This document shows positions 48,866-59,990 of a stretch of DNA of 64,000 nt, piece by piece. The notes beneath the pieces were generated by a model. The model worked only from the letters and a program-made list of their open reading frames with translations, was not told the origin of the DNA and did no database searches. Source of the DNA: Pezicula radicicola (Eukaryota > Ascomycota > Leotiomycetes > Helotiales > Dermateaceae); assembly GCA_003008705.1 (NCBI GenBank), contig PDUO01000066.1, positions 3,489 to 67,488 on the forward strand, in the 5' to 3' direction. Position 1 is the first letter of the stretch; each line of letters opens with the position of its first letter. The translations under genes and the position numbers were made by a program.

Positions 48866-49544
48866 TTTTATGAAGAGAAGAAGGACAGAGTCCAAAACCC
48901 GGAGGTTGCTGGACGCAACAATGATACTGTCAATGATGTTGATGTTGACAACGATGATGGAGCATCCAGAGAGTACCCGCAGGGCATAGCCCTGGCATTC
49001 ATTATGTTCGGTCTCTGCTTCTCTGTTCTGCTTGTCGCATTGGATAATACAATCCTGGTAACGGCGATCCCTCAAATTGTGAGCATTCCCTTTCAGTTGG
49101 GTCTCTTGGAGATGACGACAATAGACATACCACTAAACAGTAACGTAGACAGATGCCTTCCAATCCTTGAACGATATCGGTTGGTATGGATTGGCGTGCC
49201 TTTTAGCCACCTGCTCCCTGCAACTGTTCTACGGCCGGTTGTATACTCTCTTTAACGTCAAGACTGTGTTCCTGTCCGCCATCTCCATCTTTGAGCTCGG
49301 TTCCGTCGTCTGCGGGGCTGCTCCTCGTTCCGATGCCCTGATTGTAGGCCGTGCCATAGCTGGGACGGGCGCGGCGGGCGTGTTGTCCGGGGCTATGATC
49401 ATCATCGCCCACAATGTGCGACTCCAGCAACGGCCGCTATATTCAGGTGTCATATTAGGCATGTACGGCATCGCATTGGTTCCAGGCCTTCCGGGCGACA
49501 ACCGCCACGGCGTCTGGCGTACGCATCCTCCCCTTGAGCTTTAG
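48866..49544 (+). pseudogene. DHA2-type MFS efflux pump pseudogene, both ends missing
   Basis: Plus strand. Exon 1 has an acidic N-terminal tail and the first helix (IALAFIMFGLCFSVLLVALD, then NTILVTAIPQI). A 70-nt intron (49079-49148) leads in phase to TDAFQSLNDIGWYGLACLLA, FYGRLYTLFNVKTVFLSAI and IVGRAIAGTGAAGVLSGAMI, the helix 2-5 region of the 14-helix DHA2 toxin-efflux family. No in-frame ATG exists before helix 1, and after ILGMYGIALVPGLP the frame leaves the family and stops at 49544. Such pumps often sit at the edge of metabolite clusters for self-protection. Confidence 0.8.
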
Positions 49545-50075
49545 CCAGATGTTGGGCGTCATGATCCTAAATAGCCTTAGGCAGAAATGGCTTTAAGGCA
49601 CTTCTGTATAGTATGAAATGGCCCCTCGATTATTTGTCCTAAATAGGGAAAAACAGCTACTAAGATTTTGTAATTCCGAGGTTGTTTCGTTGTTTAGGTA
49701 CTTTGGTAAAGGTTAGGTACAACTAGATATAGTACCTTAAAAAGTTATTTTAACATGCTATTTGAAGTGATTGAAATGCAAAATAAAATCCAACCTGCGC
49801 TACTTAGGCTCCGTTCCCTTTTCCTTAATCTCTTCTTTATAGGTCCTCGGCGTAAAGTTGATGGTTTACGAGTCTGAGCATGATCTATCGCTGGGACGAT
49901 GGACAGGACTATTCTTTCTAGTCGTACTGTGCTGTGCCTCCTTCTAAGAAGCAATCTCGTTGTACCAGTAGTTTATAGGGCTTTGTAGGTAGTCCACCTC
50001 CTCCACCTCCTCCATCTCCTCCACCTTCCACCCCCCAACATTTCCATTCATCTATCCCCACTACATAAATAAAAA
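49545..50075. other. Gene-free gap with CCTCCA run
   Basis: Contains a ctcctccacctcctcc run at 49993-50030, just before the next ATG; otherwise nothing recognised. Confidence 0.45.
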
Positions 50076-50859
50076 ATGTCACCCTCAAAGCCAACGAAGC
50101 GAGCGCGTACCGCCGTGACAGGCCTGGAATACCAGGTATTCATGTCCATCGATGTACATGTACGTACCTCTCCCCTGAGCCGCGTCGCGGGACCACTCCT
50201 TACAGCTTTCTTGGCACAGGGCGAGATCTGGCTGAAAAAAAGTCACTTGGCGCGGTCAGTTCCAATCGACTTTTGAGCCGGAAACTCAACTGAGGTACGG
50301 AGTATGCCGGGCATAATTGCAATTTACAGCGTTTAGTTGAAATGCGCTCGCTGACTTTAGACGGCATAGAATCACGGCTGCGCATGCGGTTGACCAATAT
50401 TTTGTTAAGGCTGGTTAGACTGCCCTATACAACTTGACCGCGACACTTGCAGCGGTTGCTAGGAAGGCAATTCTCGACGAGGCTAGCGTTTGGCCGGATG
50501 TTAGGGAGGATGTCGAAAAGGGTGGTCGTACTCGGCGGAATGCTGAGGGGGATTTTGGAGAGGATACTCACGGGACTGGTGAGGATACATACATGAAAGC
50601 TTCGAGCTCGCCCATCCCGTCTAGCAGTTACAGTAACGGTATTTCTCCACACTAAGGCCATATGATCCCGCGTACGAACATGCGACAGCTTGAAATTGCT
50701 GCAGGGGAGGAAGAAATCCCAGAGACGCCGCCATATTCGAGCCTGGCACAGAAGGGTCCTCATTCCCCAGACCACGACCACGACCACGACCAAGGAGAAG
50801 GACATGTCGAGGCAGAGGAGATTTCGAGGTATGATTCCCTGCTGCACAATCCTCTTTAG
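50076..50859 (+). pseudogene. Hypothetical gene, probably broken
   Basis: Begins MSPSKPTKRARTAVTGLEYQ at 50076. A downstream frame (50413-50859) reads LYNLTATLAAVARKAILDEA and an acidic/His-Asp-rich C-terminal half (DHDHDHDQGEGHVEAEE), with a single TAA at 50653-50655. A third frame between them (50333-50420) encodes LRMRLTNILLRLVRL. Introns could link these pieces, but I cannot fix the splice sites. Family unknown. Confidence 0.35.
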
Positions 50860-50975
50860 TGATACCCATGCCCAAAGTTAACTAGCCTAGGACCACAACC
50901 AACGACAAACAAAATCAAGAGGCCATACATAGATGATGAGAAGTGATGTATCCATCAAGGGATCGACCTTCTTTG

Positions 50976-51031
50976 GAATGACAGAATGACAGAATGGCAG
51001 AATAACAGAATGGCAGAATAACAGAATAACA
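50976..51031. repeat. Short tandem repeat acagaatggcagaata
   Basis: Alternating acagaatg and gcagaata/acagaata octamers, about seven units. Confidence 0.75.
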
Positions 51032-51275
51032 CAAAGAAGAAAGCAGGAGTTCAAGGCGCAACAAGACCATACATCTATTCCTATGTTTCTCCTTGCTTTT
51101 TAATCTACATTTGATTATTGGGAGGTGGGTCCGACTATTACATGAACACAAAACATAAAACATAAAATATTAAAAAAGGAAAATAAACCCCCCCTCCCCT
51201 CCCTTCCTATTCTCCTCCCTATTCTCCTCCCCTTCCTCCTACCCCCTAAACTCTTTCCCCGTCCCCTCCCCTCCC

Positions 51276-52953
51276 TTACAAATCTCTTATAGTATCTTCT
51301 AAGCGCTCTAAAGCCTCTAACATGCTACTCCCAAAGTCATCAATAGCCTTAGCTAAGTTCTTATTCTCGTAGTTGATTTCTTGCGCTAGGGATAATAAGG
51401 TTGTGTGTTGGGATTTTCGTATTCGTTGTTTTGTGCTTTGTTTTGTGTTGGTTGGGGTTGGGGTGGGGGTAGAGTTTAGGTGTTGTTTTTCTTGGTAGGT
51501 TTGTGGGGTTTTGGTTTTAGTGTTGGTGTTGGTGTTTGGTTTTGGTTTTGTTTTTATATTAGGGGATTGGGATTGGGAATTGGAATTGGAATTAGAATGG
51601 GATTGGGAATGGGAAGGACGTTGTGTGGATGCTCCTGGTGGAGGATAAGGATTAATGGAATAACTTGACGTTCCTTGTGGAGATGATCTTTGTGAGGGAT
51701 TTGCTTGCGAGGATGGTGAGGGGGCTCCTTGTGATGAGGTTTGTAGTGGAGGATAAATGGAATGACTTGACGGTAGTCTTCCTGATGTTGGTACAGTTAG
51801 TCTAGGTGGAATGGTAACTCCACGTAGAGGACCGGTCGTCGGCGTTGAGACTAGTGTTGATTTTGATTTAAGTGTTGATTTTAGTGGTGCTTTTAGTGTT
51901 GATGTTGGAGTTGATTTCGGAGTTGGTTTCGAAGTTGATTTAGGGGTTGTGAAAGCACCTGGAATCGAAGGCTTATGGCGGCGATTGTAATTATAATAAT
52001 CACTGTCGCTAGTGTCGAAGGTTGGAAATGGAAGGTTTGGGTATGATGAGATGGGTGTCAAAGATTGTTGTCGTTGGTTTTTGGTTGTTGTTCGATTTGT
52101 AGTTGGGGCGAGAACTGGGGATGTGATAAATTCTTCTGATGACACTGATGAGAGGAGGTCTATTGCTCCCTGGGGGACTTGTTGGGGGTTTGACTGGGGG
52201 GGTTCTCCTTCTTGAGGTAAGGTGATGTTGAAGATGTTTTCTTCCTCGTCTTCATGTTGAAGCTCGTTGTTGTCCTGATGATTATTGACGTCGTTGTAGT
52301 GGTAGTTGTGCAATGATGATGATGGTGATGATGCTTGGGTTTGTTGGTGAGGTGAAGAAGTATGGGCTTGTGATGCTTCGGTGTTCCAGGTATCTATATC
52401 GTCATCGTTGGGATAGAGATCTTGAGACCGACGGCTTCGTTGAGGGCTAAAGGAGTTGCATATTAGTTGGAGTCATGTCGATCGAAAGAATATAGAAAGG
52501 GACTGGAGCGTACAGTACTGCTGTTTCCTCTCCGACATTAACTGAGGGGGAAGGGCGTTGAGCAGGTGAAGCAGTAGATGAAGTAGTACCCAAATTATCA
52601 CTATTATTGCACAGCTTTAAAATCCTTCGACGTAACTTCGGATCAAGGATATCTTTGATAGGAATGCCTTGGTTGTTTTGCTGTGACGGATCGAGATAGG
52701 CACTAAGATCTAATAGAGCGTAGAGTGGTGTGAGATCTACGGTGGCGAGGGCCTTGTCGGTGATCTTGGCTTTACCAGCAGACCTCTCCTTGTGTAGAAA
52801 GGCTTGAAAGGGGCGGGTCTGTATGAAATTTTGAAAAGTGAGATTATCTTCAGGTTTCCATCTAAAGGAATTTCGAGAGGAGAGAGTCGCGACCGGAAAA
52901 CCTAAGATAGTGTTTGGCTGTGAGCTATCGCTTAGAGAAGAGAGGAGGTCCAT
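51276..52953 (-). CDS. Low-complexity protein with C-terminal coiled coil, unknown function
   Basis: Two exons on the minus strand, 52953-52514 and 52446-51276, joined by a 67-nt intron (GTACGC donor, CTAAT branch, TTTAG), give 536 residues. Residues 1-120 are globular (LGFPVATLSSRNSFRWKPED, FQNFIQTRPFQAFLHKERSA, IPIKDILDPKLRRRILKLCN). The middle is Ser/Thr/Pro/Asn/Gln-rich with Lys-Ser-Thr and Asn-Thr-Lys repeats, likely disordered. The last 45 residues (SLAQEINYENKNLAKAIDDF, then MLEALERLEDTI) form a probable coiled coil. No named domain recognised. Divergently transcribed from the membrane protein at 53798. Its upstream border of about 850 bp carries an 18-bp minisatellite. Confidence 0.7.
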
Positions 52954-53797
52954 GTTGCTAAAGTAGATGAAGGTGACGGAAAAGAAGTTGCAGAAGGAGG
53001 ATGACAAGGAGGATTGATATGAAGAAAAATCGTGGTGGTAATGCAAGTAATAAATACTGAGAGGGCAGTGAAGATGGGTTGAGGAGATACACTTTGCACT
53101 GTCTCGGAGGTCTTGTTATCGATCCTGTCCGTAACCGACATGATCATGCTCGTATCGTTGGAAAGAGTTATCTTGTCTCGGTAGCGTCGCTACAGATGTT
53201 GAGACGAAGTGCACATATATATCTTCACATACCCGAGACAGCATACCCGAGACACTGGTTGGCCATCTCCGCCAGTTTCCTGTCCGAGGAACCGAATTGG
53301 GAATTAGTTAATTAATAAGCTTATAATATAAGCCTATACAAAACCACAATTGTGAATTAGATTGAATCGGGTGGTGAATTCAATCCAAGTCGTGAATTCA
53401 ATCCGAGTCGTAAATTCAATCAGAGTCGTAAATCCAATCCGAGTCGTAAATTGCCAAGACCTAATTCGGAATGATGAATGCATTCCCATTCCCATTCCCC
53501 ATGACATAAGTATGACATAAGTAATGTCTTACACCTTCTCTCCCTTTTCTTTCTTTTTCCTCTTTCTTTGTTGCTGTCTTTTGTTGTTGCCGCAGCCTCC
53601 GCCACTTCTTACTCCTCCCTCCCTCCTCCTCCTCCTTCTTCATTCACAACCGAATCTTCATCTTTTTGCATTTTCCTCCTCCTCCTCCTCCTCATTATCA
53701 TTATCATCATCATCGTCGTCGTCATCGTGATCATCCCCATCATCCCCATCATCATCATCATCCATTCCTTGGAACATTCCTCATCCAGATTGCAAGA
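52954..53797. promoter_or_regulatory. Divergent intergenic region with minisatellite and CT-rich leader
   Basis: Shared upstream region of two divergent genes. 53369-53453 holds about five copies of an 18-bp unit (agtcgtgaattcaatccg). 53521-53763 is a CTC/TTC then ATC trinucleotide-rich leader ahead of the plus-strand ATG. Long pyrimidine leaders are common in fungal promoters. Specific factor sites cannot be named. Confidence 0.5.
53369..53453. repeat. 18-bp minisatellite
   Basis: Units at 53369 (19 bp), 53388, 53406, 53424 and a partial at 53442, each a variant of agtcgtgaattcaatccg. Differences are mostly A/G and C/T transitions. Confidence 0.85.
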
Positions 53798-55951
53798 ATG
53801 GATCTCTCGCGACGCCGCCGACAGAGTACCTTCTCCTCAGCATCATCAGCCCCATCCCCCACAGATTCAGCGGCCTCTCCACGCCTCCCCCATTTATCTA
53901 TGGCTGCTAATGAAGTTCATCCTCGCCTTCGGAGATTCTGCCTGCGAGAACTCCAATCAGCGACTCCTTCGATTGCAGAATCCAATTATCACCGTCGACG
54001 CCAACAAATTCGAGCCGAATCTACCGACACGGACAATGCCAGTGACGACGGGACGCTCGTCTCGCGCACCGAACGCCAACAACGGAACCTGAAAGCCTTT
54101 GTTCGTGCAAGGTTGTTTGAGATGATAGGAATAGGACACCTTGATCTTGAAGATATACTTCCCATCTTACAAGAAGAAATAAATGCCGTCACTGATTGGA
54201 AGGACGACGGCCGTTCAACAGCCCACATCCAACAAACCCCCAGAGCCAACACACCTCAGCCGGCAAACACGAACGGCCCATTCCAGCGACTACAAGCCCT
54301 TTGGCTGACAGCTACTACTGAGGTTGGGACGATGGTGCGCCGTGTGGCAGCCGATGCATGGAGCAGACCCCTTTTCCGCCGCCTCTGCAGAGGCGCCATG
54401 TATTGTCTCACGGCGCTCACCATGGCCTGCCTGATTCTCGGTCTCCTAGACATGGTGGTCTTCTACTTACTGCGTACCCTCGGGGATAGCTTCTTCCTTC
54501 TTCGATGGCTCGGCCTTGCATTCTCAATGCTGCGACAATCAAGAAACTACGCTCAAGCAACGGGACAAGACGCCCTCGAAATCTCATCATCCCTCGTCAA
54601 ATCCTTCGGATCATCAATCCAGACCGGAGGCTCTCTCGTCATCGCATCCACAGCATCGTTCGGTGTTTACATCTCAGCACTAGCACAAAATACAACAACT
54701 GCCACCATCTCAGGCGTATCACAGATGTACAACACCATCACCAACAACTCTCTCGACTCGCAACCACCATCATCCTCCTCACAACCAACCAGACCAACCC
54801 CAGAAGGACTAGTAAGCGACGACCTTGCCGGAACAGTCGACCACGTAATAGCCCTGAATAGTCTCGGAATTTCCCTTCTCTCAGTATCCTCCCTCCTAGG
54901 ATTCTCCTCCCACCACATCATCGGAGCCTCAAACATTGTAGCCGCGTCCAAACTAACGCTCAAAAAAGAACTCAGTGAATCTTTTTCGAGACTAGAAACC
55001 AGTCTCGACTCAGCAGCCACAACGCTCCAAGACTACCACATCCAATCCGAATCAATGCTCTTGAATACCGAATCCTCGCTCTCGGTCACCCTACATAAAA
55101 TCCAGCAACATCCATCCTCATCCTCATCCACTACAACCCTCCTCCCCCCAATGCTCCAACATAGTCTCGCCACACTCCTCTCTATCATGCTCGGAAACGG
55201 CTGGATCCACGAATACCAACCCCTCCCTCCCTTATCCACCTCGCCCACGCCATCCCTCACACATCTAACTGTCTCCCTGCTGACATTCGCAACAAGCCTC
55301 AACACAGACCTCGAATCGCTCCTCCTAACCATAGAAACCGCCCAAAGTCTCTTAAAAGAAGTGTCCTCACACTACAGCCGCATCCAAACGCTCCAACTCG
55401 AAAACACCAATCTCGCATCCTCGGCTCAAGCTTCCCTCCTCCACAAACAATCGCGCGGCTTCCTCGGCTCGGGACTTCAGATCGGACCGTTGGGACGGCT
55501 TTCAGAGGGCGAGCAAACCCATTTCCACGATTTGAATACCGAGTTGAAATACTTGGGCATGCTGGGTGCGGCGAATGGGAGGGCTGCTGAGGGATTGGAG
55601 GCTTGTAAGGTTATGGTGATCGGGATCCGGGGGAGGATTAGGATTTTTATTAGCAAGGTGAGATTCTTGAGGGATAATGGTGGTGGGTGGGCTCGTAGCG
55701 GTAGCGTCAGTAGAGAGATCCTCGAGAGAGAAATCAGTATGCTCTTACAATTGGTTGATTCTTTAAGGGAAGCAGGGAATTTAGCTATTGAGGAGGGGAA
55801 GAAGAATAAGAGGAGGTTTGATGCGAGATGGAGGAATTGTGTTAGTCGTAGTAATTGGGGAGACGGAGTGGATAAATTAGACTGTTTTTATAGGGGGACG
55901 GGGTTAGGGGAGATTAACGAGAAGAAGGATCAGGATCGAGGGGATAGATAG
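53798..55951 (+). CDS. Integral membrane protein of unknown function
   Basis: Intronless, 717 residues from ATG 53798 (MDLSRRRRQSTFSSASSAPS). An in-frame ATG 132 bp upstream would add only a Pro/His run encoded by simple repeats, so the downstream start is preferred. Layout: basic/Ser-rich N-terminus; helical segment (RTERQQRNLKAFVRARLFEM); two close hydrophobic segments at about 205-250 (MYCLTALTMACLILGLLDMV, FFLLRWLGLAFSML); a further one near 345-365 (LNSLGISLLSVSSLLGF); then a long helical region with probable coiled coils to the C-terminus (LNTDLESLLLTIETAQSLLK), ending basic. No named family recognised. No disabling mutation. Confidence 0.85.
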   Translation: MDLSRRRRQSTFSSASSAPSPTDSAASPRLPHLSMAANEVHPRLRRFCLRELQSATPSIAESNYHRRRQQIRAESTDTDNASDDGTLVSRTERQQRNLKAFVRARLFEMIGIGHLDLEDILPILQEEINAVTDWKDDGRSTAHIQQTPRANTPQPANTNGPFQRLQALWLTATTEVGTMVRRVAADAWSRPLFRRLCRGAMYCLTALTMACLILGLLDMVVFYLLRTLGDSFFLLRWLGLAFSMLRQSRNYAQATGQDALEISSSLVKSFGSSIQTGGSLVIASTASFGVYISALAQNTTTATISGVSQMYNTITNNSLDSQPPSSSSQPTRPTPEGLVSDDLAGTVDHVIALNSLGISLLSVSSLLGFSSHHIIGASNIVAASKLTLKKELSESFSRLETSLDSAATTLQDYHIQSESMLLNTESSLSVTLHKIQQHPSSSSSTTTLLPPMLQHSLATLLSIMLGNGWIHEYQPLPPLSTSPTPSLTHLTVSLLTFATSLNTDLESLLLTIETAQSLLKEVSSHYSRIQTLQLENTNLASSAQASLLHKQSRGFLGSGLQIGPLGRLSEGEQTHFHDLNTELKYLGMLGAANGRAAEGLEACKVMVIGIRGRIRIFISKVRFLRDNGGGWARSGSVSREILEREISMLLQLVDSLREAGNLAIEEGKKNKRRFDARWRNCVSRSNWGDGVDKLDCFYRGTGLGEINEKKDQDRGDR

Positions 55952-57425
55952 GGAGGGGGAGACGGGATAAGATATAGGATGGATTTTAGACGTGTTTTTT
56001 GTATCTTTGCATGTTTAGCTTTAGTCTTTATTTGGATTTTAGATCTTTTTTTTAAATTCTGTAAGTGATTTGTTTGTTTACGTGTATATGTCGTAAAAGT
56101 AGAAAAGATAAAAATAAGAAGGTAATAATATTTCTATTAGCAATTGCTAATGTGCTTAGAAGCCTTTCTTCTAATTAGATTACTCTACTAAACTACATTT
56201 TAGTATATCTTCTTCGAGCATATAGACAAGACAGACGCAAAGCGCAAAGCCAAGAAACTAAGACAAAGGAATTCTAACATGGATTCAATCCTTAAGACAA
56301 TTCAAAACCACTCAAATCTACCTAGCACGAACTAGAAAAAGCGTCTTAGAAAGCAGCGAAGTCTCCCTACGATACTGAATCTAATACCTATGAAACCACT
56401 GAATCTAACGTCTACGAAGCTTCTTCTGAAGTTACAAGTACAGTTCATATATAAATAGGGGAAGGGTTGGATGTATGAGGGGATGAGGATCAAGCAAGGT
56501 AAATCGTCCGCTACATATCGAAATTGCACGCACTTGCCAGCCGAAGTCAATACCCTGCTCCCGTTCTCCAACATTGAATTTCGAGGTCTCAAGCTTTATT
56601 TATGGTCGGGCTGTAGATTACTCGACAATTCGAAGTATATCTTTAAGATCTGTTAGTACCTAAAGATACCTACTAGTTATCGAAATTCTACACCTTCCTT
56701 ATACAAATTAGATACTCTGCTACATCTTTCGGTTACTAGTTACCTTACCTTGTTAGCTATTTACTACTTGCTTTGGCTCTTCGATTAGCATCCTTCTCTT
56801 CGATTATTTGGCATATTTAGACATCCTTTCAGTCTTGGCTTGGGCTCTGATATGGGCTTTGATTTGCCACGTCTCAGGCTTATTTCGGGCTTGATTTAGT
56901 GCCAATAGCACGAGTCTATTCATAATCGATCTTATGGGTTTTTTTAATATTGAATTGGTGGCGTCTTGAGCTCTGAATTTGGTGGCTTCTGATTCGCTTC
57001 TTTCGGCGCATCCCCCTTGTTTTCTGCAAGTGTTACCTTATTCGTTAATTCAGCACTCCATTGGTTAATTCGACGATTAGCGAGTACGTCGGAATATTTG
57101 TTCTTATTGGACTTAAATTACTTACCCGTTCTTTGACTTGACTTATTAGACTTGAAGCAAACATTGACTCAGAATTTACCCTTTGACTTGAATCGCTTAT
57201 TAGACTTAAATAAGACATTGACTTTTGTTTCTGTTTCTGTTTCTACCCCTTTTCTATAATATAGGTAAATAGGAGTTTTCTTGCGCATTAGAGGGGTTAT
57301 AAGAAGGGTTGGGAGTACTACTATCTTTCTTCCTTCTGCAGCTCTTTCATACATATACTCAGAAATATACACCATCAAAAGAAATCACAATTTCATACCA
57401 CAAACAAGAAAAAGAAAAAAGGAAA
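55952..57425. other. Gene-free region, partly degenerate
   Basis: About 1.5 kb. Short frames at 56332-56656 show no recognisable domain. 56690-57300 is rich in repeated ttcgattagc and gacttgaa-like words. I support no gene here. Confidence 0.4.
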
Positions 57426-58861
57426 ATGGTATTCACAACTAAGACCAATACCGAATCTAACACCAAATTCAACCGCCAAAATACTACTACACAGCCCTAT
57501 CAAAAACCATCCCAAAAACCCTCTTCCTCTTCACGATCCCGTTCAAATAAAAAATCACGACGATATAAACACACCAAACAAACACGAAAGAGATTACCCC
57601 GAGCTAATATTGCTGTATGTTGTCCTTTATTTGATCTCTCTTCTAGGTCTTCCCCACCTCCTTATTTTTTTCCAAGTCCTAAATCTACAACTTATAATCC
57701 CACTTATATAAGCCTTACTTGGGGGTCAAAAAAATTCTAAATAGAAAAAATTAGTGTCTACGATGTCGTCGTCGAAAAATTCGCTGTTACACCCCGATGT
57801 CCAGGAGGGTTGATGGTGGTCGAAAGGGACAAGGTAGAAGAGGAGAAGGAGAAGGAGGAGAGAGTTGTGGAACTTGTGAACTTATAGGGGTGGAGTGTTT
57901 TTGGAGTTGTAATAGTAAAAAGGAGGAGGAGGAGGAGGAGATGGATATCAATGAGACTGGGACTGACTCTTACTCCGACTCCGACTCCGACTCTCAATTC
58001 TGGGGCCCACCAAATTCATCTATTTCAAGCGAGGAGACTCCGACTACGACTCCGACTCTGGCTTTGAATAGGAAGGATAGGGGGGAAAATATGAATCTGC
58101 GAAATGCTACTGTAGCAGTTGAAAAGCCGGGCGGTTCTGTTTTGATACCGCAAACGCCGCCCAATCGGGTTTCGACACATCGTGCGAATGACGGTTTTTT
58201 TGGTTGGGGGAGGAGGAGGAGTGGGAGTGGAATTGATGATGATGAAAATAATAGTGATTGGAATGATCATGAACTATTTGGACCATTGTTAGATACAGAA
58301 CGGAGGGGAATTGTAAAAAGCGAGCCGCACCTTTTCCACCATCTCCAACAGCCATCTCAACATCTTCCTTCAACTTCGGCTCTAAATTTGCCTCTGCCAT
58401 TTTTCACAATTCCTTTGGATCCAACAGATTCAGTATGGCCATCGCCTTACCTTGAAGATCACCAGTCTTACCAGCATCATTATGATCACCAGCAGCAGCA
58501 GAATTATTTTCATCTTCCCTCTAATAGCTATCCTATCAACACCAGGGTCGAGAACAATCACCAACAACTAGCATTGCCACTAATCTGGCCCTTTCAACCT
58601 ACACCCACAGACACAAATATAGGAAGATCTATAACAGCTAGACATCTAATTGATGGGCTCCCAACCGATGGATTTGACAATATACCACAGCTCCAAACAC
58701 CACAAGTGAAATGGGAACGTCTTTATCAACCTTTGAATTATGAAGATGAAGGAGGTGGATATGGAGAAGGACAAGGACAAGGACAAGGACAGGGACAGGG
58801 ACAGGGACAGGGACTAAATCAGACTATTCAAACCCAGACTGATTACAACAATGTTATCTAA
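57426..58861 (+). CDS. Zn(II)2Cys6 transcription factor
   Basis: Two exons, 57426-57614 and 57755-58861, joined by a 140-nt intron (GTATGT, TCTAAAT branch region, TTAG), phase 0, 431 residues. The junction places basic residues (KQTRKRLPRANIA) directly before CLRCRRRKIRCYTP, and the second half of the cluster is SCGTCELIGVECFW. That gives C-x2-C-x6-C-x26-C-x2-C-x6-C, a binuclear zinc cluster with an unusually long, Gly/Arg-rich middle loop. The rest is acidic and Gln/His/Pro-rich, with a (Gly-Gln)n run near the C-terminus (58769-58813), typical of activation regions. No middle homology domain. The gene is invisible as a single frame. DNA target unknown; possibly a local regulator. Confidence 0.85.
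58769..58813. repeat. GGACAA/GGACAG hexanucleotide repeat inside the regulator gene
   Basis: Seven or eight hexamers encoding Gly-Gln dipeptides. Length variation here would keep the frame. Confidence 0.85.
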
Positions 58862-59990
58862 CAGCAATAGCCAGCAGCAACAGCAGCAACAGCAGCCGCC
58901 TTCCATAAGTATTCCTCTTGATTTCGATAACTTTGGTATATTTAGGGATAGAAATTGGAATTGGTCTATGTTTTTAATCCTTGTAAATTAACAATTAGGA
59001 TTATGTTTATCAGGAATTGCTTAGGAATCATGGAAATCAGTCGAATGCTAAGCACTAGTCTTATCTCTTCTGTGAACCCTCGAGCACAATAAGTGGGATA
59101 ACCCTAAGATAAATGGAGTATTGGTGTGAGACGTTGAATTGTCTGATTCTGAAAAAGAAAATTGAGTGGGAGGCAGTAGGCCTTTATATATACAAGCTGA
59201 GCATCAATTGGAGCCTGATTCGGATACAAAATAAGGCATTCCGGATGCAGCGGCATTACGCGTAGAGGGCTATAATAGAAAACAGGGTTGCTGGGGAAAA
59301 GGCTCGAAAAAGAAGAAGCAGTTATGGCTAGAATGAGGATATACTGACACGTGACAAAAATGAGTCGACACCTTCTCTCTATCATCGAAAAACAAGCCTA
59401 AATTAGCACGGCCCTATCACTAAATCTATGTCTCTATAGAGTAATACTTTTTTATTTGCCCTCCTTCCTAAAATTACAAAAAAAAATTAAAAACTGTACA
59501 ACTATTGTACTTATCATAAATTGTTAAATTCAGTAAATATAGCGAAGAGTCATGTAGCCGTCTCCTACTATAAGTATGCCCATTGTGGCACTCTAGTTCC
59601 TTACAGAACACAACACCATTGCCACCACATGTTGCTGTCCCAAATATTGTGCCCATTCAACATGTTATGAGCCCGAACAGCTCGTCAAGTAGTTGAATCA
59701 CAATAAGACAATTAATCAAGTGTCCTGTCTGTTGTCTTATACGAGAACCAGCTATTGCATAAACCACCTCGTCGTCGGCGCGTCAATAGACCCAGAAGTG
59801 CTAGCCATTGTAGCCAGTCACCAGAAGTCGAAAGAAACGTCATCCTTCGCAGCCAGATCAAGAAGTGTTGTTTTTTGCAACTAGTCAATTCAGTCAATTC
59901 ACTACAAAGCGCTGCTCTGCGCAGCTAGTCAATTCACTAATTTAAGCCAAGTCAAAATGGTCGATTTCGAACGCTCAAGCTCTTTATTAA
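58862..59990. other. Gene-free region
   Basis: Includes the 3' flank of the regulator with a cagcag run (58870-58900) and, at 59880-59935, the repeated phrase agtcaattca. No supported gene. Confidence 0.4.

Noticed and set aside
53666..53797. N-terminal extension of the membrane protein beginning at 53666
   Set aside because: It encodes only a Pro/His run from CTC/ATC simple repeats in the leader; the ATG at 53798 starts protein-like sequence.
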